Source: a virus
Length of the DNA stretch: 20,017 nt
Reading direction: 5' to 3' (one strand)
Virus record (IMG/VR): IMGVR_UViG_3300042475_002649
Location: 1 to 20,017 of that record
Part shown: positions 1 through 6,200 of the stretch, in pieces
Position numbering within the stretch: the stretch's first letter is position 1
Layout of the letters: every line of letters begins with the position of its first letter
Translations under genes and position numbers: made by a program
Notes under the pieces: model-generated
Told to the model about the DNA's origin: nothing
Seen by the model: only the letters and a program-made list of their open reading frames with translations
Databases searched by the model: none

Positions 1-77
1 TCCGATCTATCAAACAATGTACCAAATAGAATGATGTATTTGCGAATTGTGTTATGTGACCATGTCTGACCGAACAT
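1..77 (-). CDS. gp15: Tail completion / sheath stabiliser protein, T4 gp15-like (N-terminal fragment)
   Basis: Only the first 25 codons lie in the window. The ATG at 77-75 shares its A with the TAA stop of the preceding gene (TAATG), so translation is probably coupled. The protein begins MFGQTWSHNTIRKYIILFGT. This resembles my recollection of T4 gp15, which starts Met-Phe-Gly, has aromatic/Asn/Arg residues around 5-12, then a Gly-x-Leu-Phe. In T4, gp15 caps the finished tail and binds the neck made by gp13 and gp14. The order gp13-gp14-gp15 seen here matches T4 and cyanophage genomes, which is the main support. The fragment is too short to judge any functional residue. Confidence 0.75.
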   Translation of the reverse strand, partial: MFGQTWSHNTIRKYIILFGTLFDRS

Positions 78-814
78 TATGCTGTTCCTTCACTGAATGG
101 ATCAACTTCAGACCAATCAAAGATGTCATTAGCCTCGGCTTGAATTTCTAGGTTGTCGGAGTTGTAGTCGTGTGTTTGTGAGTCAAGATTATACGCGCCC
201 TCGACAATATGGTATCCTTCTTGATCAGTAATAGCATAACCATCTTGAGTAAGGATGCTGAATGCAGACATGTTGGTTGTGTATTCGCGCTCGATTGAAT
301 CTATCTCGGTAATACCTGTTGAAAGTCTTTCGCCCGAATACTCATACACTTCACATACCATATCATAAACTTGAAGTCCACCAAGCTGGAAGAATATAGC
401 TCTGTCGCTCACATACTTAACTTGATATAGTTGAGGTCTACCAGGATTCAATGTGAAGTAGATTAGATCCCCTTCGTTGGGAACTTCTTTACCAATATAG
501 CTACCAATCTCATCACTAAAAGTTCTCTTTGCAATAGAGAACGTTACTTGATCGCGGATCTGCAAACCAAATTTGGACAGGAAGATACCGTCCCCCTCAT
601 ACCCATCAACAGACTTTATGTATACATCAACAAGATACGCAGAGTTATAGATCGACAGGGAATCCTCACCGTAGATCTCATCTAGATCTTCGATCTGTCT
701 CGGGCAATAGTAGACATCGTTGCCGTACATTCTAACAGATTCAACAACTAGATCCTGGATCAGCTGCTGTTCGTTAGATGCGCCAAAGTTGTTGAAGTAT
801 ACCGAAGCTACCAT
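77..814 (-). CDS. gp14: Neck protein, T4 gp14-like (head completion)
   Basis: This 245-residue protein is close in length to T4 gp14 (about 256). It resembles gp14 of marine T4-like phages: an N-terminal SVYFNNF segment, an acidic stretch with VESVRMYGNDVYYCPR near residues 26-41, and FLSKFGLQIRDQVTF near 78-92. In T4, gp13 and gp14 form the neck that seals the filled head and accepts the tail. No membrane segment or signal peptide is visible. An AAAGG ribosome site lies about 8 bases upstream of the ATG. It lies 12 bases after gp13, and its stop overlaps the next start, so the three neck and tail-completion genes form one translational unit. The assignment rests on remembered family similarity plus gene order. 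Confidence 0.88.
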   Translation of the reverse strand: MVASVYFNNFGASNEQQLIQDLVVESVRMYGNDVYYCPRQIEDLDEIYGEDSLSIYNSAYLVDVYIKSVDGYEGDGIFLSKFGLQIRDQVTFSIAKRTFSDEIGSYIGKEVPNEGDLIYFTLNPGRPQLYQVKYVSDRAIFFQLGGLQVYDMVCEVYEYSGERLSTGITEIDSIEREYTTNMSAFSILTQDGYAITDQEGYHIVEGAYNLDSQTHDYNSDNLEIQAEANDIFDWSEVDPFSEGTA

Positions 815-826
815 AAAGTGGGACCT

Positions 827-1570
827 TTAGCCGATCATGTCAGTGACAGGAAGACTGAAGGAAGAGATCATTTCATCTTCCATCTTCTGAAGCTCAACAG
901 TTGCATCGTCGTAAATCTTCTCGCCATTGAACTGGACGCCGCCTGGAAGTTGCATACCAGTGAACTTTGTTAGGTTAGAACCCCACTGTCTCTTAATCAG
1001 AGTAGTGGTGTAGTTCTGAAGCCATCTATCGCCCCATGCATCTGTATACGTATTAGGATCTACAACTTCATACGCTTCGATCAACAGAAAGACTCCAATG
1101 TCCAGTGAGCCCCAATCCATGTCAATATACAATTTGTTTGTGTGACGGTTGAACCGTAGAGGCTGCTTACCAACAAGAAGCTCGGTGATAAGACCGAGAT
1201 GTTCCATTACCATATAGTATGGAACCATGGAAACAGATGTCAGTGTATAGAGATCGTTCAATGCAATCTGATAACGGATATTGAACATATCATCAGACGT
1301 CATTGATGGATCGCCAATAGAAAACACGTTTACCGCCCCCAGAACGTTCTCTGGCAGCGTAATGTACTTGTTGTTCATGTCTTGCTGAGTGACCTGATGC
1401 TTGTAGTAGATCTTCTCGGTGCCATCAAAGTGGTAGTCCCAGTAGTACTTCAAAGCCTCGTCGATGCGATCTTCGACTTGATCGTCGTCGACGTTGATTT
1501 CGATTACGGGTTTACCTAGCTTACGAAGGCAATATTCTTTGAAAGCAGCTCTTGTTGTAGGTACAGCCAT
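827..1570 (-). CDS. gp13: Neck protein, T4 gp13-like (head completion)
   Basis: This 247-residue protein is shorter than T4 gp13 (about 309). It matches the marine T4-like form: an N-terminal helix TTRAAFKEYCLRKLGKP, then EINVDDDQVEDRIDEALKYY near residues 23-43, and a later tryptophan-rich segment with DMDWGS, DAWGDRW and IKRQWGSNLTKF (about 150-204). The family builds the portal-proximal neck with gp14. It is followed at 12 bases by gp14, as in T4. A late-promoter-like GATAAATA sits 28 bases upstream of the ATG, so the neck genes may have their own late start site inside the 3' end of the oxygenase gene. The ribosome site is AGGA about 10 bases upstream. Function is inferred from family and position. 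Confidence 0.88.
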   Translation of the reverse strand: MAVPTTRAAFKEYCLRKLGKPVIEINVDDDQVEDRIDEALKYYWDYHFDGTEKIYYKHQVTQQDMNNKYITLPENVLGAVNVFSIGDPSMTSDDMFNIRYQIALNDLYTLTSVSMVPYYMVMEHLGLITELLVGKQPLRFNRHTNKLYIDMDWGSLDIGVFLLIEAYEVVDPNTYTDAWGDRWLQNYTTTLIKRQWGSNLTKFTGMQLPGGVQFNGEKIYDDATVELQKMEDEMISSFSLPVTDMIG

Positions 1571-1598
1571 TTTGATACATTCCTAGATTCGTTTCGTC

Positions 1599-1606
1599 TA
1601 TTTATC
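1599..1606 (-). promoter_or_regulatory. Late-promoter-like element GATAAATA before gp13
   Basis: The minus strand reads GATAAATA, matching the T4 late consensus TATAAATA at seven of eight positions. It overlaps the TAA stop of the oxygenase gene and lies 28 bases before the gp13 ATG. Placement in one of the few intergenic gaps supports it. The mismatch at the first base and the lack of a consensus extension weaken it. Confidence 0.45.
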
Positions 1607-2171
1607 GAAACTTAGGACCTTGAATCCACGATACCAGTGACCTACGCACGCCTTTAGTTACAGGAGTCACTCTATGAGTAAGAAACGAAGGGAAGACAAC
1701 CACGGAGCCTTTTGCTCTAATCTGATCTACAGGAAGCTGAGGGTGTTGAGGATCGAATTCGAAATTACCTCCCTCATAGTCGGAAGGATCAGACAGCTGA
1801 ATCACAATTGAAAGTTTACGATCAAACGCTGTTGGGTTCGCCCAGAACGTATCGTGGTGCCAATCGTATTTGCCATTCTGCTCTGCAGTATACTTTGTGT
1901 ACTGAATGTCTGGTAGATATGTGATGTCAAATCCAAAAGCATTCCTATTGGCTTCGTTTGCATAATACCACAACACATCTGTGACAAACTTGCTCGGTCC
2001 ATCATTGGGATTGATCCACCTGATCTCACTGGATCTGGCTCCCTCATTGTGTGTGGATCCATCAAACCCGAGGCCTGCATTGGCTGTAGGATATTGATCT
2101 CCAATATCTATAATGCTTTTTATTTGATCATCTCTTAAAGATGCGTGCCAAAATTGCCATAACTGATTCAT
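1602..2171 (-). CDS. 2-oxoglutarate/Fe(II)-dependent oxygenase, prolyl-hydroxylase-like
   Basis: This 189-residue protein has the double-stranded beta-helix signature of the 2OG-Fe(II) family. The HxD iron-binding motif is His105-His106-Asp107 in KYDWHHDTFW, the distal iron histidine is His166 in FPSFLTHRVTPV, and the 2-oxoglutarate-binding arginine is Arg176 or Arg177 in GVRRSLVSW. The segment YEGGNFEF (132-139) is typical of the P4H/PKHD branch. Such enzymes oxidise a substrate while decarboxylating 2-oxoglutarate to succinate. They are frequent in marine T4-like phages, often near tail genes, and their substrate is generally unknown. All iron ligands appear present, so it should be active. 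The ribosome site is weak (AAAGAAAG region). It sits between fibre and neck genes, so a virion protein is a possible substrate, but that is inference. Confidence 0.9.
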   Translation of the reverse strand: MNQLWQFWHASLRDDQIKSIIDIGDQYPTANAGLGFDGSTHNEGARSSEIRWINPNDGPSKFVTDVLWYYANEANRNAFGFDITYLPDIQYTKYTAEQNGKYDWHHDTFWANPTAFDRKLSIVIQLSDPSDYEGGNFEFDPQHPQLPVDQIRAKGSVVVFPSFLTHRVTPVTKGVRRSLVSWIQGPKFR

Positions 2172-2189
2172 AATATACTTTCTTTATGA

Positions 2190-2282
2190 TTAGATATCAA
2201 TCGACTCGAAGTCTACTTGTATATCTGCGGATGCCGTAACACCACCACTTGTTACGGTACAACGATAGATGCCGCTCTTCTA
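2190..2282 (-). other. In-frame amber codon and 29-codon extension completing the Ig-like domain
   Basis: The amber codon TAG lies at 2282-2280 after a CAA codon. The same frame then stays open for 29 codons to TAA at 2192-2190. The extension begins KSGIYRCTVTSGGVTASAD and ends ...FESIDI. The YRCTV strand is what an Ig-like fold needs after the ...TFTTTLANGQ segment before the amber. Reading to the TAA leaves 18 bases before the oxygenase gene, as expected here; stopping at TAG would leave 108. Readthrough, a suppressor tRNA, a recent nonsense mutation or a base-call error would all fit. Confidence 0.7.
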
Positions 2283-2651
2283 TTGGCCGTTAGCAAGCGT
2301 GGTAGTGAAAGTAGTGGAGGCAGATGTTGAACTATTAATTGTATAACTATCGCCCGAGACAAGTGTCCAAGCGTAAGTATATCCCCCAGCACCTCCGGAG
2401 GCAGTCGCGGTTGCTGTCTCACTAGTAGCGCTACCGGCACCTGATCTAAGTGTATACAAGCTCCCCGGGCTAATAGATATAGTCGGGGCATTAGATTTAC
2501 CGCGCAGATCAGATAATGAAATAGTACCGGACGCTATACCAGCCAGCGTACGTACATTTGCTTGATTCAAGGATATAGTCGCAGTTGACGATAATCCAAG
2601 CTCAACGTTGACGTTAGCTAGTGATATAGGTCCGGTAGTGGGTAATGTCAT
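2280..2651 (-). CDS. Ig-like virion/tail decoration protein, interrupted by an amber codon
   Basis: The reading frame to the first stop encodes 123 residues. Residues 1-52 (start MTLPTTGPISLANVNVELGL, later ISLSDLRGKS) form a short N-terminal module that I recall from many phage tail and fibre proteins, probably an attachment segment. From about residue 55 an Ig-like or PKD-like beta-sandwich begins (PTISISPGS, then GGYTYAWTLVSG with the core Trp, then STTFTTTLANGQ). The domain is cut at an in-frame TAG and its last two strands lie beyond it, up to 2190. Ig-like domains on phage virions are thought to bind weakly to cell surfaces. The ATG lies after TAATAG at the end of the 67-residue gene. 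Without readthrough the product would probably not fold. Function is inferred from fold and context. Confidence 0.75.
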   Translation of the reverse strand: MTLPTTGPISLANVNVELGLSSTATISLNQANVRTLAGIASGTISLSDLRGKSNAPTISISPGSLYTLRSGAGSATSETATATASGGAGGYTYAWTLVSGDSYTINSSTSASTTFTTTLANGQ

Positions 2652-2654
2652 CTA

Positions 2655-2858
2655 TTAACCTTGTGGTTGTCCTAGCTGTGCTTGTGCCTGCTGGAACAAC
2701 TTCTTAAGCATTGGATCCACCACACGGTGCGGAAGTTCTTGTAGTGCACCCATGATGATGTTCAATTCATTGACCTCTACAGTAAGATTTACAGTAGGAG
2801 CCTGAGGAGCCTGCTGGTTTTCAACAAGCTTCGGGTCGAGTTCTGGATTAGTAGCCAT
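2655..2858 (-). CDS. Small conserved phage protein, function unknown
   Basis: This protein has 67 residues. A Pro/Gln-rich N terminus (ENQQAPQAPTVNLTVEVNEL) is followed by a probable amphipathic helical segment NIIMGALQELPHRVVDPMLKKLFQQAQAQ. I recall similar short proteins with a leucine-rich L-x-V-x-E-x-N-x-I core and a Gln-rich tail in marine phage structural clusters, with no known role. There is no signal peptide or membrane span. The ribosome site AAGGAG is strong and well spaced. It sits between a copy of the LPW-ending small family and the Ig-like gene, and its stop is followed at once by TAG and the next ATG. An assembly helper or minor virion protein is possible, but the sequence does not show it. 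Confidence 0.75.
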   Translation of the reverse strand: MATNPELDPKLVENQQAPQAPTVNLTVEVNELNIIMGALQELPHRVVDPMLKKLFQQAQAQLGQPQG

Positions 2859-2875
2859 AATATATTCTCCTTAAA

Positions 2876-3262
2876 TTATGTATTGGCGGTTGTTGTTGAA
2901 TTAGCATTTGGTTCGGCCCATGGTAGGGCACCGGCATTGACTTCAATCATTGGTTTGACGATTGCATCAATTTGTTTCTGAATCTGCTCATCAATGTGAG
3001 CCTTATAGCCAGGATTGCCGTTGACAACAGCTTGGATCCAGCTGAGAACTTGAACTTCGGTCAGATCTTCGTATGATGTAAAGTTATCAGCATCGACCTG
3101 ATCTGGTTCAAAAGGTGTTGCCCCGTTAAATGTTCCGCTATTATTAGCTGTGTCTGTTCCTGTGCATTCCCAATATGTTTGGACGATGATGTCGTTGAGT
3201 TCTGCAGAAGGATCATCCTGCTTCTTTAGACTCTTAATCTTCCAAGTATATGTAAGTGTCAT
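2876..3262 (-). CDS. Small fibre-cluster protein, LPW family copy 3
   Basis: This 128-residue protein is the most divergent of three paralogues in the window. It shares the start MTLTYTWKIKSL (compare MTITNTWAI and MTQITKTWSI), a central W-x-C/L-TGTD turn, the YEDLTEVQVLSWIQ motif near 83-96, and Leu-Pro-Trp near the C terminus, here followed by a Thr/Asn-rich tail. I believe this family is catalogued as DUF7936, unverified. An N-terminal beta sandwich and a C-terminal helix seem likely. Copies occur beside fibre genes in many phages and their role is unknown. It starts 2 bases after the S74 fibre gene ends, with GGAG about 11 bases upstream, so it is probably co-translated. A fibre-assembly or fibre-associated role is inferred only from position. 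Confidence 0.78.
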   Translation of the reverse strand: MTLTYTWKIKSLKKQDDPSAELNDIIVQTYWECTGTDTANNSGTFNGATPFEPDQVDADNFTSYEDLTEVQVLSWIQAVVNGNPGYKAHIDEQIQKQIDAIVKPMIEVNAGALPWAEPNANSTTTANT

Positions 3263-3264
3263 AA

Positions 3265-6200
3265 TTATTTATTCTCCAAAGAGTTGATTTTTTGTTCTAG
3301 TCTATTTATGTGCGCTTGCTGTTCCTTGATTGCTTCAATCAGAAGGCCAACCATATTGCCGTAGCGAACCGCTTTGAAGTTTTCGGTGCCTTCTACATCT
3401 GTAGCAGTATATATCACCTCAGGTAGAACCTTTTCTACTTCTTGGGCAATCACCCCAGTAGAACGGCTGCCATCCTTCTTATAGTTAAAGTTTACACCGT
3501 TGAGTGTAAGTAGCTTCTCAAGAGCGTTTGGAATGTTCTCTATATTATATTTTAGATTTATATCGGATGGAGAACCATATGCTGTAATGTTACCCGAAGC
3601 AATAATGTCGCCGCCGTTTGTCAATGCACTAACAGCACTACCGCTTCTATTTCCAGCGTGAACACGGACACCATTTGAGAATCGCATTGCGCAATAACCA
3701 TCATTCAAGTCAACAATGTCACCATCGTCAGCAAGAATAATTCCATTGCCACCAACGTTACCACCTGAAACATGTATGCCGCCAGCAACATACATTGCGT
3801 TACTAGCCGTACTTGCAGGATCAAGATAATAAGCAGTGTTATTACTATCGTAAAAAATAGGTGCTCGTGTGTCCCCTGCTGCACTTAAAATACCACCAGT
3901 TGTGAGTGATGCGGTGGTAGCATATCCAGTTTGATTACGGAAAAGTATAGTGCCGGTATGATCAATATAATTGGTACCAGATGCGCTTAGGTTCAATTCA
4001 GCAAAAAGAGTAAGAGTACTTAAAACGCTTTCTGAGTCAGCATCGACGTAATATCCGGTATTATTATTGTCTTTAAAAACTGTTGCTCTTAATTCCGCGC
4101 CGTATGCATTGTCATAAAGTGCAATTCTGCTCCATGCAGTCGAGCCAGATCCACTTGTAGATCTGTAGAATACTCCTTGGTCATAAAAAGTAGACGCAAA
4201 TTGCATTGAATAGTAGTTGGCATCATTGGAGTGAGTTGTGGCAAGTAAATGGTGCCAGCTACCAGAATTCGTAGGCCATCCTTCAGCAAGAGTGCCACTA
4301 TCGTGTTCGTAGAAGCCCGAGTCTACTCGGGTTGTAATGTCGGCTCTACTGGTAGCATCCCCAGCGAATGTTGGAGTGATAGCTGATGTAGCAGTGGTGG
4401 CAGATGTCGCGGAACCACTAATGTTCATTGTCTGACCGCTGATAAACGTAGCTATGGATGCGGCTGTACCCGAGCGGTAATAATTGTCGCCAGCCTTAAC
4501 CATTACAGCGCTTACGCCAGAGCTCACACTATTATCGGTAGAATTAAAATAGTTATTGAAGATGTATCCGTTACCATCGGCCGCCACAACTCGGTTAGCT
4601 ACAGCCGCACTTGCAGATGGTGTTAGCCCCCCAACCGTTGCAGCATTGCCAGTAACACTAATACCCCAAGTACCGGATGCACCAGTACCTGTTAGAGTTG
4701 GTGCATAGCTATTGTAGTTAGCATTGGTTAATACAGTTTTAAATGCGGTCCATGTTGAGCTATCAGTCTTGTTTCTAAACTGCATTGACCCACCATAGGT
4801 AAATGTCATTTGAAGCGGACCTAGAGAACCTCCTGCATTAAATACGAGTATTCCCTGACTATCTGAAGGATTAATCTGAGTATAAAAACCATTCAAAGTA
4901 GCAGTATCTATACTAGCCTGAAGTACACTACCCCTATTAACCATGTAACTACTAAAGTCAGATAGACTACCAGCGCTACCGGTAACATTAATTGCCCAAT
5001 TGCCAGATGCGTCTCCACCTGTGCGTGTTGGTACGTTTAACGATGCTCTGAAACCAGTAGCATCGTTTTTACGTATGTAATTGTCAGAAGAAGAATAGAA
5101 AACTGAATCCGTTGTAGCTCCTGACGCGCCGTGAGACATATTGAAATATTCGGCAAACCCATATCGTCTATAATCATCACCATTGCTATCTCTCTGCACA
5201 ATATGGTTAGCTGTAGCAGCTGTGCCAATATTACCCGCAGATAGCGAACCTGGGAAAGTGGTATTACCACTACCATCTAGTAAAGTAGCCGTGCGAATAA
5301 GTGTAGAGAATACACCAGTGTACTGTCTTACGTAGATAGGCTCAGTACCATCATCAGCAGTCGCAATTTCAAGATATCCAGCATTCGTACCAGTAGCACC
5401 AATAAGAATACGAGCTTGGTCGTTGTCGCCCATATTTCCGCGTACAAGCTCAGCAGATGTAGTTCCTGTTACTGTTTTAACAACAGCTGCTGCTGATAAT
5501 GTAGCAACGTTGGCAGACAGCGTGCTGTTCAATTGATATGATGCAGCTGCAGTACCACCTAGGAAAGAAGCATTGTTAGCACTGATGGTAGCAATATAAG
5601 CGCTGTTGACAGTAATCGTGCCGCTAGTGTCAGTTAAGCCTGTGCTGAAAGTATAGGTTGTGTCATTATCAGCAGCCCAATATGCAGCTGTACCATTGGA
5701 GTGTAGAACTTGCCCAGCAGTTCCAAATCCACCATTTGCAGAAAGTCCTACCGACCCGAAAACCACGTTGCCAGAAAATGTGGTGATGCCAGCTACCGCA
5801 AGGGTTGAAGAGACGTTAGCAAACCCAGTAATCGTGGTATTGCCGGCAGCAAGAGTAGTAATACCCGATGCTGCACCAGCAGCTACAAGCGATGAGATAG
5901 CAAGTGGCTGGCTATTGGTAGACCAGCGATCGTTTGTTTCATCCCAGATGAATTGAACGTTAGCAGACGTCCCACGCATGATCTCGATGCCAGCATTCTC
6001 GGATGGAGCTGCTTCACCCAGATCTGCATTCAGAGTAAGTATATTATCACCAACGTCAATTGTTGTGGTGTTAACATACGTTCTAGTTCCTGAAACAGTC
6101 AGGTTGCCAGATAGCGTCAGGTCTGTAATTGAAAGCGCAGAGTTAACATGAATGCCAGCTGTGTTGACAGTCAGTGTCGAACCAGTTGTGACTCCGAGAG

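Noticed and set aside
2181-2188. CATAAAGA on the minus strand as a late promoter for the oxygenase
   Set aside because: It matches only six of eight bases and is 9 bases from the ATG, too close to be convincing.
3266-3273. AATAAATA on the minus strand as a late promoter for the 128-residue gene
   Set aside because: It is only 3 bases before the ATG and overlaps the end of the S74 gene (AAA-TAA), so a transcript would start inside or past the start codon.
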